Below, one piece after another: positions 34,643-43,193 of a stretch of 64,000 bases of DNA. Position 1 is the stretch's first letter; each line of letters begins with the position of its first letter. The stretch is from the NCBI RefSeq assembly GCF_002192455.1, contig NZ_CP021744.1, positions 3,626,001 to 3,690,000 on the forward strand, read 5' to 3'. Both the position numbers and the translations under genes were made by a program. The notes below the pieces were generated by a model that saw only the letters and a program-made list of their open reading frames with translations, was not told the origin of the DNA and made no database searches. The stretch comes from Streptomyces albireticuli. Its GTDB lineage: Bacteria; Actinomycetota; Actinomycetes; Streptomycetales; Streptomycetaceae.

Positions 34643-35908
34643 CTAGCGCCCGTTGAGGACGGCCCGGCACACGTTGCAGTACATGGCGGCGTTCCGCCCG
34701 TAGCGCCGCATCAGCTGGCCGCAACCGGCGCACAACCCGAGCTCCCACGGCGGGCACCCCAGCGCGGCGGAGGCGGCGGCGGCGCGTTCCACGGTGGTGA
34801 TCCGCATCGGGTCGCGGGACCGCTGGACCGGCATGCGGGGAAGCGCGAAGCCGCCGGTCGGCTGGTCGAGATCGCGAACAGGTCGGCCGTCGCTGACGAA
34901 CCAGCCCTCCTCCCCCGCTCGGCAGCTGCGGTCGATCTCCTGCTCGGCGAACGTGATCAGGTCGTCTTCCTCTTCGACCGGGGCCGCAGGGAGAGGCGTC
35001 TTATCACCGATGAGCTCCTGCCACAGCGCGCGGTCCTCGGCCGAAACCCACATGTGCCGGCCGGCGCGCCCGCTTCCTCGGTTGGGCACGTAGACCGGGA
35101 CGCTCTCGCCCGTCGCGCTCCGCAGGACCAGGTCCTCGATGAAGACCGCCTTCTTCTCCGGGAGGCACAGCGCGGGCACGAACCAGTCCGCGTGAATCGC
35201 GCCACAGTGGCCGGCGCCCTCGCTGATGAGGCAGTGGCGCTCGCTGCTCACTACGCACTTCCAGACTTCGAGGTGCCGGTACCCGCCGCGGATCACCATC
35301 TCCTTGCCGTCGGCGATGTCCTTCCACGGCATGTCGTCGACCCGCGCCCACGGAGCGCGGTCGATCAAGGAGGCCGTCCGGTCCTTCGCCACCCAGAGGG
35401 GAGTGATGCCGTGCTCCACGGCGTTGACCGAGCGCCGGTGGACGCTGCTGGGACTGAGGTGGTGGTACTGGATCTCCCAGCCGATCCGTATGCCGCCGGG
35501 ACCGACGACGACGGCGTCCGAGACGCTGCGCCGGTTGCCGATGGGAACCTCGGCCTCGGCGTCCAGGCCGTGACGCCCGGCGGTCTCGACGATCCGCTCC
35601 TTGGTGGCCTTGTGCTGGGCACTCTCCTCCGGCGTCGCCTTGTGCGTGATCGGCAGGTGCGAGGCGACGAGCGGTCGCCGGCCACCCACGCGCCCTCGGC
35701 GGATGAACATCCAGGGCGATTTGCCGCCCGACTCCGACTGGCACTCACGCTTGTCGTGGTGCGCCAGGCATTCGAGCAGCTGCGGGTCGCGCTCGGAGAC
35801 GCTGGCAATAATCTCCTGGAGCAGATCGGGACGGTCCGGGTGACCGAGGTCAGGCAGGGACAGATTGATCTCTATGCCGTATCCGGTGTGCCACACCCCA
35901 TTTGCCAT
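34643..35908 (-). CDS. CoiA-like nuclease with C-terminal zinc ribbon
   Basis: 421 residues from ATG 35908 (GGAGGG immediately before it; GTG 35896 is an alternative with better spacing). A central domain has KERIVETAGRHGLDAEAEVP, then RRSVSDAVVVGPGGIRIGWE followed by IQYHHLS. Glu/Asp and the WEIQYHHLS strand resemble the nuclease core of competence protein CoiA (D...ExQ with SxLS). The C-terminus is a zinc ribbon, CAGCGQLMRRYGRNAAMYCN then VC (CxxC...CxxC). It has an acidic middle (PVEEEDDLITFAEQE). In actinobacteria such proteins are found in integrated elements and defence-rich DNA. A DNA-processing or defence role is inference. Confidence 0.68.
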   Translation of the reverse strand: MANGVWHTGYGIEINLSLPDLGHPDRPDLLQEIIASVSERDPQLLECLAHHDKRECQSESGGKSPWMFIRRGRVGGRRPLVASHLPITHKATPEESAQHKATKERIVETAGRHGLDAEAEVPIGNRRSVSDAVVVGPGGIRIGWEIQYHHLSPSSVHRRSVNAVEHGITPLWVAKDRTASLIDRAPWARVDDMPWKDIADGKEMVIRGGYRHLEVWKCVVSSERHCLISEGAGHCGAIHADWFVPALCLPEKKAVFIEDLVLRSATGESVPVYVPNRGSGRAGRHMWVSAEDRALWQELIGDKTPLPAAPVEEEDDLITFAEQEIDRSCRAGEEGWFVSDGRPVRDLDQPTGGFALPRMPVQRSRDPMRITTVERAAAASAALGCPPWELGLCAGCGQLMRRYGRNAAMYCNVCRAVLNGR

Positions 35909-36036
35909 CCCTCCACGATAGGAACGACCACTGACACCCAACAGGGCGCGTCCAGGATCGAACTCCGATAGCCGGCCCCGGAGTTCATCGGGACCGGCTA
36001 CCAGAAAGGGGCTGGATCACCAGTCGCGGAAGGCGG

Positions 36037-36234
36037 TCAGCGCCGCCACCTTTCCCAGAGCCACCCCATCGCCGTGACCGTCACGAGGCCCAGCACCTGC
36101 TGGGCCTCGTTACCGATACCGGTGGTGTAACCCGCCGCATAACCGACGGCGACGGCCGCGACGAACAGCTCGAACCTGGGCGGTCGCTCGCTTCCGGCCG
36201 CGGCCCGGCTGGCGTGGGAGGCGGAACAGCGGCG
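36037..36234 (-). pseudogene. Remnant of a small membrane protein
   Basis: An open frame of 65 codons without a usable start ends at TGA 36037. It encodes FELFVAAVAVGYAAGYTTGI, then GNEAQQVLGLVTVTAMGWLW and a basic end ERWRR, with two membrane-helix-like stretches. It looks like the C-terminus of a membrane protein whose 5' part is lost. The upper end overlaps a plus-strand coiled-coil remnant, so the junction may lie near 36190-36230. Confidence 0.3.
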
Positions 36235-36817
36235 TCAGCGGGAGGAGCGAGAACGGCAGGAGGAGGAACGCCGCCTCTGAGAGGCCCAGGAAGAAGAGGA
36301 GCACCGCCGACGGGAGGCTGAGAAGAAGGAGCGCAGGCGGCGGGAGTGGGAAGCGGCGGTCAGCGTCGCGACGGTCAAGGCGGTGGACGCCGTACGGGTC
36401 GACCGGTTCGGCACCGCTCTGGCGCAATGGCGGGCGGCAGCGGAGATGCGGGCTTTCTGCGCCGCACTCGATGAGGCCGCCTCCGCCTCGGACGACGGCC
36501 ACGAAGCCGAGCGGCTTCGCGAGTGGTCTACGTGGTGGAAGGCGGAAGCCGACCGGATTGACCCGACCGTGGCCAGCAGGAGCCTGACTGGCCACAGCCT
36601 CCACGCGGAACCCACGGGCGACCAGCTACGGCCCTTCCTCGACGGCTGGCACCCACAGCGGCCGGAGAAGGAAAAACCACCGAAGAAGGAAGAACCTAAG
36701 GCGGAGGCCGAACCGACCAAGCCGGAGCCGGAACGGTGGCGCGGCTTCAGCGACGAACGTCTGGACCAAGGCTGGAGATATGGACCCCAAGGCCGCGCTC
36801 AATGGTGGAGGCGATGA
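36143..36817 (+). pseudogene. Decayed coiled-coil gene with in-frame TGA
   Basis: The frame runs from a stop at 36140 to a stop at 36815. It encodes a charged coiled coil (WEAEQRRQREERERQEEERR), is broken by TGA 36278-36280, then resumes in the same frame (EAQEEEEHRRREAEKKERRR) and goes on to a helical region with Trp (AQWRAAAEMRAFCAALDEAA). The C-terminus is Lys/Pro/Glu-rich, ending GRAQWWRR. Continuity of coiled coil across the stop shows one original gene. The downstream part (from ATG 36383, 144 residues) might still be made. The 5' end is also missing. Unknown function. Confidence 0.55.
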
Positions 36818-37584
36818 CGCCGTGCCCACGGTCACGTAGGGCCTTCACCGACTTCTCCACGAGCTGCCCGAGCCGGACGACCTCCTCGCGCAGGGCGACC
36901 AGCTCGTCGTAACGCTCGGCCTTGTCCTGACCACACCACTCACGGACGGTCCGCAGGACGGCCGCCTCCGCGTCCAGCTTGCGGTCGTCCCGGCGGCTGT
37001 AGGAGTACCAGGAGGACTGTGTGCGCTCCTGATCGATGGCCTGCTGCCTGCGGTCCACCTCCGGTAAGGATGTCCTCGGCGAGACGGCCGGCCACACGGC
37101 GCGCGATGCGCTCGGTGACCGGCCACCCGGCCAGACACATGCCGTGGCGGTTCTCGTAGACCATCGGATCGCCTCGCAGCTCTACGGGATCCATGCCCAC
37201 AAGGGGAGCGCTGCCGTCGAGACTGCCCATCTCCAGGATCCCAGCGTCCGCGACACTGCGCTGCAGCCGCAGCTTGCTCTTCGGGCGGACGAACCCGAGG
37301 ATCAACCGTGCGGCCTCGAAGTCGGCGCTTCCCCGCATGTGCCGTGACGCCTCGGCCAGAGCGAACTCGCTCGTGTCGTCCGCACGAAACGCCTCGACGT
37401 CCTCCCAGCGCGCCACGAGGGACGTCGCGTCGACCCACTCCTGCAGTCCGGCATCGTCACCGTCGAGGAAACGCACGTGGAGCGAATCGCTCCTACCACG
37501 CCCACCCACTCGCACGATCTCGACCTGACGAACCGCACCGCCCAACTCCTTCGGCCTTGCCCGGTAGACCCAGTGCTCACCCAT
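36747..37584 (-). pseudogene. Unknown island gene broken by a one-base frameshift
   Basis: The N-terminal part starts at ATG 37584 (MGEHWVYRARPKELGGAVRQ) and runs to AGRLAEDILTG near 37072. There the sequence ACCGGAGGTGGAC has one G too many: without it the reading continues DILTEVDRRQQAIDQE in the frame that runs to the stop at 36747. The joined protein would be about 278 residues: a beta-rich N-terminal part (VEIVRVGGRGRSDSLHVRFL), a helical middle and a coiled C-terminus (EEVVRLGQLVEKSVKALRDR). Proteins starting MGEHWVYRARP are seen in streptomycetes but have no known function. True frameshift or sequencing error cannot be told apart here. Confidence 0.6.
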
Positions 37585-37731
37585 CTCCATGTGCCCATTG
37601 AGCCAGGTCTCACGGCCCCATAGCGCGGCCATTGCCGAAACAACAACCGATGGAGCTCCGCTCCTCGCTCCGTCTCCACGGCGACCCGTGGCACAGGTGG
37701 CTCGAAAAGTGGTCCGCTGGCCGACCCGCAC

Positions 37732-37989
37732 GACACGGACCTGGCAAGGTGAGGGCTCATCCGGCAGGCCCTGTACATAGGCTCTCGACGCGCCTTGACG
37801 CCCTCTGCTCAGTTGGCCGGTTTGGTGGCGCCAGCGCTCCCCATAGCGCCGTTGAACCTGCCTGTCCGTACGGAATCAGCCACGCTCGGTTCCAATACCG
37901 CAGAGGGCAGTAGGGTTCCTGGTTGACTCTGGGGAAATTGTTCCGGCTCGCGGCCAAGCGGGCCGCTTGCTGTGAGGGAACGAGGCGCA
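37732..37989. promoter_or_regulatory. Leader region of the Type ISP gene
   Basis: 258 bases between divergent genes. TTGACT at 37923 resembles a -35 element, but no well-placed -10 is seen. No operator-like repeat was found. Confidence 0.3.
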
Positions 37990-40900
37990 GTGGCCACGAC
38001 CACGACGGTGCACGACGTCATCAAGGCGATCCGTAACGGCGTCGACGGAAGCCGCGACCGCGGTACGCGCTTCGAGGAGCTCATGCTCCAGTACCTCAGC
38101 ACCGATCCCCAGTGGACCGAACAGTTCACTCGGGTGTGGATGTGGGCCGACTGGCCGGGCACCGAGCACGACAAGCGGGACACGGGCATCGACCTGGTTG
38201 CGCAGGACCGGGAAACCGGCGGCTTCTGCGCGATCCAGTGCAAGTTCTACGACCCCAGCCATACGCTCCAGAAGGAGGACATCGACTCCTTCTTCACTGC
38301 CTCCGGCAAGGGCGGCTTCACCCGTCGCATGATCATCTCCACGACGGAGAAGTGGAGCGTGCACGCCGAGGCCGCGCTGGCTGATCAGCAGATCCCTGTT
38401 ACCCGGCTCGGCATGTCCGACATCGCGAACAGCCCGGTCGAGTGGTACATGCCTGCGGCCGACGAGCCCTTCGAGCTGAGCCTCCAGACGAAGAAGAGCC
38501 CGCGCAAGCACCAGCGCGAGGCCATCGACGCTGTCTTCGCCGGCTTCGCGGAGAACAACCGCGGCAAGCTGATCATGGCGTGTGGCACGGGCAAGACGTT
38601 CACGGGCCTGAAGATCGTCGAGCGGCTCCAGAAGGAGCGAGCGGCGGCTGGGGAAGGCGACCACACCACCGTCCTCTTCTTGGTCCCGTCCATCGCCCTG
38701 CTGTCCCAGACGCTGCGCGAGTGGTCCTTCGAGACCGAGCTGACGCTGCGTCCCTTCGCAGTGTGCTCCGACGTCAAGGTCGGCAGGGGACAGCCCCAAA
38801 GCGACGACCAGGACATGGCCACCCACGACCTGGCCCTGCCCGCCACCACCGACCCTGACCGCCTGATCAAGCAGATGGCTAGCGTGGAGGCCGGCCCCGG
38901 CCTGACGGTCGTGTTCTCCACCTACCAGTCGATCGCCACGATCGCCGAGGCGCAGAAAAAGGGCCTGGGCAGCTTCGACCTCATCCTGTGCGATGAAGCC
39001 CACCGGACCACCGGTGTCACACTCGCCGGCCATGACGAGTCCGCTTTCGTCCGCGTCCACGACAACGACTACCTCGCCGGTGACCGCCGCCTCTACATGA
39101 CGGCCACCCCTCGCATCTACAACGAGGACACCAAGGCCGACGCGAAGAACGCCGACGCGGTCCTGGCCTCGATGGACGACGAGTCGACGTTCGGTCCGGA
39201 GTTTCACCGCCTCGGGTTCGGCCAGGCTGTGGAGCAGGGCCTGCTCACTGACTACAAGGTCCTCATCCTCACTATCGACGAGGGCGTCGTCGCCAAGACC
39301 CTGCAGCAGGGCATGGCTGTCGGATCGTCCGAGCTTGGCCTCGATGACGCCGCAAAGATCATCGGCTGTTGGAACGCCCTCGCAAAGCGAACCGGCACCT
39401 TCGCCGACGGCTCCGGCTTCGCCGAGGACGAGGCCCCCATGAAGCGGGCCGTCGCCTTCGCCCGGTCGATCGCGGACTCCAAGTCCATCGCGGAGCGCTT
39501 CAACGAGGTCGTCGACGCGTACGACGATGCCGATGACGACGTGCTGCACTGCGAGGTCGACCACGTCGACGGGACCTTCAACACCCTGAAGCGGAACCGC
39601 CTGCTCGACTGGCTGAAGCAGGATCCCGGCCAGAACCAGGCCCGCCTCCTGTCCAACGCGCGCTGCCTCTCCGAGGGCGTCGACGTCCCCAGCCTGGACG
39701 CCGTCCTCTTCCTCCACCCCCGCAACTCCGTCGTCGACGTCGTCCAGTCCGTCGGCCGCGTGATGCGTCTGGCCCCCGGCAAGAACTACGGCTACATCAT
39801 CCTGCCCGTCGCCGTGCCGGCCGGCATGCCGCCGGAGAAGGCCCTCGCCGACAACCAGCGCTTCAAGACTGTCTGGCAGGTCCTCCAGGCCCTGCGCGCC
39901 CACGACGACCGCTTCAACGCCACCGTCAACCAGATCGAGCTCAACAAGCACAAGCCCGACAACAAGATCGGCATCGGGGCCATCGGACCCAATGACGAGA
40001 CCGTCGGTGACCAGGACGGTTCCAGCACCGCGGACAGCGCCCAGGAGGCCAAGGACAAGGAGGCCCAGACCGCCCAGCACGTCCAGGACGCCCTGTTCTC
40101 CATCAGCGACTGGCGTGACGCCATCTATGCCCGCATCGTCGACAAGGTCGGCGAGCGCCACTACTGGGAGGACTGGGCCAAGGACATCGCCCAGATTGCC
40201 GAACGCCATGTCACCCGCATCAAGGCGGCCCTGGAATTCCCGGACAAGCAGGCAGCCTTCCAGGAGTTCGTCAGCGAACTGCGGGCCACCATAAACCCCG
40301 GTGTCACCGACGACAGCGCGATCGACATGCTGGCCCAGCACATCGTCACGAAGCCGGTCTTCGACGCCCTGTTCAAGGACTACGCCTTCGCGGAGCACAA
40401 CCCGGTCTCTATGGCCATGCAGCGGATGCTTGACATCCTCGACGACCAGGGCCTGGACGCTGAGGCCAAGACCCTGAAGGGCTTCTACGAGTCGGTGCGC
40501 GTCCGAGCAGAGGGCATCGACAACCACGAGGGACGCCAGCGCGTCATCGTCGAGCTGTACGACAAGTTCTTCAAGACCGCCCTGCCCAAGACCGCCGACG
40601 CTCTCGGCATCGTCTACACCCCGATCGAGGTCGTCGACTTCATCCTCCGTGCCACCGAGCAGGCCCTGAACAAGCACCTGGGGCGCTCTCTTTCCGACGC
40701 AGGCGTCCAGATCATCGACCCCTTCGTCGGCACTGGCACCTTTCCTGTCCGTCTCCTCCAGTCCGGCCTGATCAAGCCCGCCGACCTGCTACGCAAGTAC
40801 ACGAGCGAACTCCACGCCAACGAGATCGTGCTCCTCGCGTACTACATCGCGGCCGTCAACATCGAAGCCGCCTTCCACGACCTTGCCGGGGGCGAGTACC

Positions 40901-42855
40901 AGCCCTTTGAAGGCATCGTCCTCACCGACACCTTCCAGCTCGCTGAAGGTACGGCGAAACTCGACGGAATGGAGGTCCTGGAAGGCAACAGCGAGCGCGC
41001 TAAGAAGCAGCAGAACCAGGACATCACCGTGGTGGTTGGCAATCCGCCATATTCCGTAGGCCAGGACAGCGCGAACGACGACAACCAGAATCTTAAGTAC
41101 GACGTCCTGGACGAGCGCATCAAGGAAACCTACGCCTCGCTCTCCACTGCCAGCTCTGTACGCACCTTGTACGACTCCTACATCCGAGCCATCCGGTGGG
41201 CCTCAGACCGAATCACCAACGAGGGTATCGTCGCCTATGTTTCAAATGGCGGCTACATCGATGGGAACACGTACGACGGCCTCCGCAAGTCACTTGCCAG
41301 CGAATTCGACGCGATCTATTGCTACAACCTTCGAGGTAACCAGCGCACTGCCGGAGAGCAGTCCCGAAGGGAAGGCGGCAAGATTTTTGGCTCCGGCAGC
41401 CGGAACACGGTGGCCATCCTAATCCTCGTCAAGGGGGGTCAGAAGACGAGCGAGGGTTACACCTTGCATTACCGGGATATCGGAGAATACCTTAGCCGCG
41501 AACGGAAGCTCAGCATCCTGGCTGGCCAATCCCTGGATTCGGTGGAGTGGCAGGAAATCACACCCAACGAGTCTGGCGACTGGGTCCACCAGCGAAACGA
41601 GCACTTCTCTAAGTTCCAGGCCCTCGTAGATACGGAGAAGACGCTCCAGCCCGCCGCAATTTTCGAATCTCACTCCCTGGGCCTCGGCACGAATCGCGAT
41701 GCATGGGTGTACAACTACTCGGAGCAGATCGTAAAGGAGAATGTCGAGTCCACCATCGACTTCTATAACGAACAGGTTGATGAGTTCATTAAGCACTGCA
41801 AGGCTAAAGGGTTGGCCCACCCCAAGGCTCCCGATGCAGAAAAATTCATCGACCGCAACCCCTTGAAGATTAGCTGGTCATCCAGCCTTATCCCCAAGGT
41901 AGCTCGCGGGAAAAAGATCGCCTTCGACAGGGCTAAAGTGACCACCAGCACGTATCGGCCTTTCAGCCGGCAGGCCGTCTACTTCGATCGCGATCTCAAC
42001 CACCGCCCCGGCAAGCTGCCGCAGATGTTCCCGACGCCAGACCATCCGAACATCGGCTTCTATGTTAATGGTTTTCACGCGACAGCCGATTTCGCGGTCC
42101 TGGCTACCAACCTAATCCCCTGCCTGGACGTGTTCGGCAAGGGCGGCTACTTCTTCCCCCTCCACACCTACCGCGAGCTGGCCACCGAAGGTGGGTTTGA
42201 CTTCGGTGACGACGAGAACGCCTACGAGCGGGTCGATAACATCACTGATGCGGCGCTCCGGGCATACCGTGAGACCTACGGCGATAGCGCCATCACCAAG
42301 GATGACGTTTTCTACTACGCCTACGGCCTGCTCCACTCCCAGGAGTACCGAGACCGTTTCGCCGCTGACCTGAAGAAGACCCTTCCCCGCATCCCCAAGG
42401 TGCGCGACTTCCACAGCTTCGCCGAGGCCGGACGCAAGCTCACCGACCTGCACGTCAACTACGAGCAGGCAGAGCCGCACGCAGGCATCGTTGAGAAGGT
42501 CTCTGGCGACGCGTCTGCCACGCCCGCGAGTGAGCTGTACCGAGTCACCAAGATGAAGATCCCGAAGGCGAAGGGGCAGCCCGACCGCTCGACGATCGTC
42601 TACAACCACCGGGTGACCCTCACCAACATCCCGGCGGAGGCGTACCGCTACCAGCTCGGTCCTCGTTCCGCGATCGAGTGGATCATCGACCGCTACCAGG
42701 TCAAGGTCGACAAGGCGTCGGAGATCACAAACGACCCGAACGACTGGTCCGACGACCCGCGGTACATCATCGACCTCCTCAAGCGGATCGTGACCGTCTG
42801 CCTGGAGACGATGAAGATCGTGGATGCGCTGCCGGCCCTCGACATCCTCGACTAG
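37990..42855 (+). CDS. Type ISP single-chain restriction-modification enzyme
   Basis: 1621 residues from GTG 37990 (GAGG close upstream; GTG 37972 possible). Domains in order: an Mrr-like nuclease (about 1-130) with GIDLVAQDR and AIQCKFYD (D...QxK); an SF2 helicase (about 170-650) with ACGTGKTF (Walker A, about 197), CDEAHRT (335), MTATPR and QSVGRVMR; a coupling region; an N6-adenine methyltransferase (about 860-1100) with IDPFVGTGTFPVRLL (motif I, about 908) and NPPYSVG (motif IV, about 1016); and a C-terminal target-recognition region. This matches LlaGI/LlaBIII-type enzymes, which methylate one strand of an asymmetric site and cut after translocation. Codons from about 41000 to 42100 are visibly more AT-rich, as expected of a transferred recognition module. 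Confidence 0.92.
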   Translation: MATTTTVHDVIKAIRNGVDGSRDRGTRFEELMLQYLSTDPQWTEQFTRVWMWADWPGTEHDKRDTGIDLVAQDRETGGFCAIQCKFYDPSHTLQKEDIDSFFTASGKGGFTRRMIISTTEKWSVHAEAALADQQIPVTRLGMSDIANSPVEWYMPAADEPFELSLQTKKSPRKHQREAIDAVFAGFAENNRGKLIMACGTGKTFTGLKIVERLQKERAAAGEGDHTTVLFLVPSIALLSQTLREWSFETELTLRPFAVCSDVKVGRGQPQSDDQDMATHDLALPATTDPDRLIKQMASVEAGPGLTVVFSTYQSIATIAEAQKKGLGSFDLILCDEAHRTTGVTLAGHDESAFVRVHDNDYLAGDRRLYMTATPRIYNEDTKADAKNADAVLASMDDESTFGPEFHRLGFGQAVEQGLLTDYKVLILTIDEGVVAKTLQQGMAVGSSELGLDDAAKIIGCWNALAKRTGTFADGSGFAEDEAPMKRAVAFARSIADSKSIAERFNEVVDAYDDADDDVLHCEVDHVDGTFNTLKRNRLLDWLKQDPGQNQARLLSNARCLSEGVDVPSLDAVLFLHPRNSVVDVVQSVGRVMRLAPGKNYGYIILPVAVPAGMPPEKALADNQRFKTVWQVLQALRAHDDRFNATVNQIELNKHKPDNKIGIGAIGPNDETVGDQDGSSTADSAQEAKDKEAQTAQHVQDALFSISDWRDAIYARIVDKVGERHYWEDWAKDIAQIAERHVTRIKAALEFPDKQAAFQEFVSELRATINPGVTDDSAIDMLAQHIVTKPVFDALFKDYAFAEHNPVSMAMQRMLDILDDQGLDAEAKTLKGFYESVRVRAEGIDNHEGRQRVIVELYDKFFKTALPKTADALGIVYTPIEVVDFILRATEQALNKHLGRSLSDAGVQIIDPFVGTGTFPVRLLQSGLIKPADLLRKYTSELHANEIVLLAYYIAAVNIEAAFHDLAGGEYQPFEGIVLTDTFQLAEGTAKLDGMEVLEGNSERAKKQQNQDITVVVGNPPYSVGQDSANDDNQNLKYDVLDERIKETYASLSTASSVRTLYDSYIRAIRWASDRITNEGIVAYVSNGGYIDGNTYDGLRKSLASEFDAIYCYNLRGNQRTAGEQSRREGGKIFGSGSRNTVAILILVKGGQKTSEGYTLHYRDIGEYLSRERKLSILAGQSLDSVEWQEITPNESGDWVHQRNEHFSKFQALVDTEKTLQPAAIFESHSLGLGTNRDAWVYNYSEQIVKENVESTIDFYNEQVDEFIKHCKAKGLAHPKAPDAEKFIDRNPLKISWSSSLIPKVARGKKIAFDRAKVTTSTYRPFSRQAVYFDRDLNHRPGKLPQMFPTPDHPNIGFYVNGFHATADFAVLATNLIPCLDVFGKGGYFFPLHTYRELATEGGFDFGDDENAYERVDNITDAALRAYRETYGDSAITKDDVFYYAYGLLHSQEYRDRFAADLKKTLPRIPKVRDFHSFAEAGRKLTDLHVNYEQAEPHAGIVEKVSGDASATPASELYRVTKMKIPKAKGQPDRSTIVYNHRVTLTNIPAEAYRYQLGPRSAIEWIIDRYQVKVDKASEITNDPNDWSDDPRYIIDLLKRIVTVCLETMKIVDALPALDILD

Positions 42856-42888
42856 GAGCCCGCCCGAGAGTCGCCAGAGCGGCGTCCT

Positions 42889-42907
42889 GGTTGTAGTTCT
42901 GGTTGCA
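42889..42907 (+). repeat. Paired GGTTGYA motif, right end of island
   Basis: GGTTGTA-GTTCT-GGTTGCA, same strand and same 5-base spacer as the pair at 34616-34634. It lies 96 bases inside the right attachment repeat. Confidence 0.55.
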
Positions 42908-43003
42908 TTCACCCCCGTCCGGGCCCGTCCGGGCGGGGTCGCCCCGAACGCTCCGCCGCAGGTCAGGACGGATACGACCCCCGCCGGACCCCCGTACGAA
43001 CAT

Positions 43004-43058
43004 TTGGAAAGCGTGTTGGGGGCAACCCCTCACGAGTTCGAATCTCGTATCCTCCGCC
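43004..43058 (+). repeat. Right attachment-site repeat (tRNA-Ser 3' fragment)
   Basis: An exact copy of the last 55 bases (before the final A) of tRNA-Ser, from TTGGAAAGC to CTCCGCC. It lacks the 5' half and so is not a functional tRNA. Confidence 0.93.
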
Positions 43059-43062
43059 GGCA

Positions 43063-43096
43063 GAAGGCCCGGACCGTTTCGACGGTCCGGGCCTTC
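43063..43096 (+). terminator. Hairpin after right repeat, likely the original tRNA-Ser terminator
   Basis: A perfect 15-bp stem (GAAGGCCCGGACCGT) with loop TTCG lies 5 bases after the tRNA fragment, at nearly the spacing expected for a tRNA terminator. Confidence 0.8.
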
Positions 43097-43193
43097 GTCG
43101 TTTCCCGTCAGGGGCTCTCCGTCAGAGGACGGATCATCGCGTCGGGACGGATGCCCCCGCCCCGCGCCGGAAGCGGCAGAGGCGTCGCAGGCG

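Larger units (their letters stand above)
34499..43058. mobile_element. tRNA-Ser-integrated restriction island
   Basis: The segment is bounded by 55-bp perfect direct repeats of the tRNA-Ser 3' end (34499-34553 and 43004-43058). It holds, in order, a CoiA-like nuclease gene (minus), a decayed coiled-coil gene (plus), a frameshifted gene (minus) and a large Type ISP restriction-modification gene (plus). Paired GGTTGYA motifs inside each end resemble integrase arm sites. No integrase, excisionase, replication or transfer gene is recognised, so the island is probably immobile alone or uses a helper element. A terminator hairpin at 43063 just outside the right repeat is probably the original tRNA terminator. 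Confidence 0.85.

Noticed and set aside
37876..40677. 933-codon minus-strand open frame opposite the Type ISP gene
   Set aside because: Val/Asp/Gly-rich translation with no motif; it is a shadow of the restriction gene.
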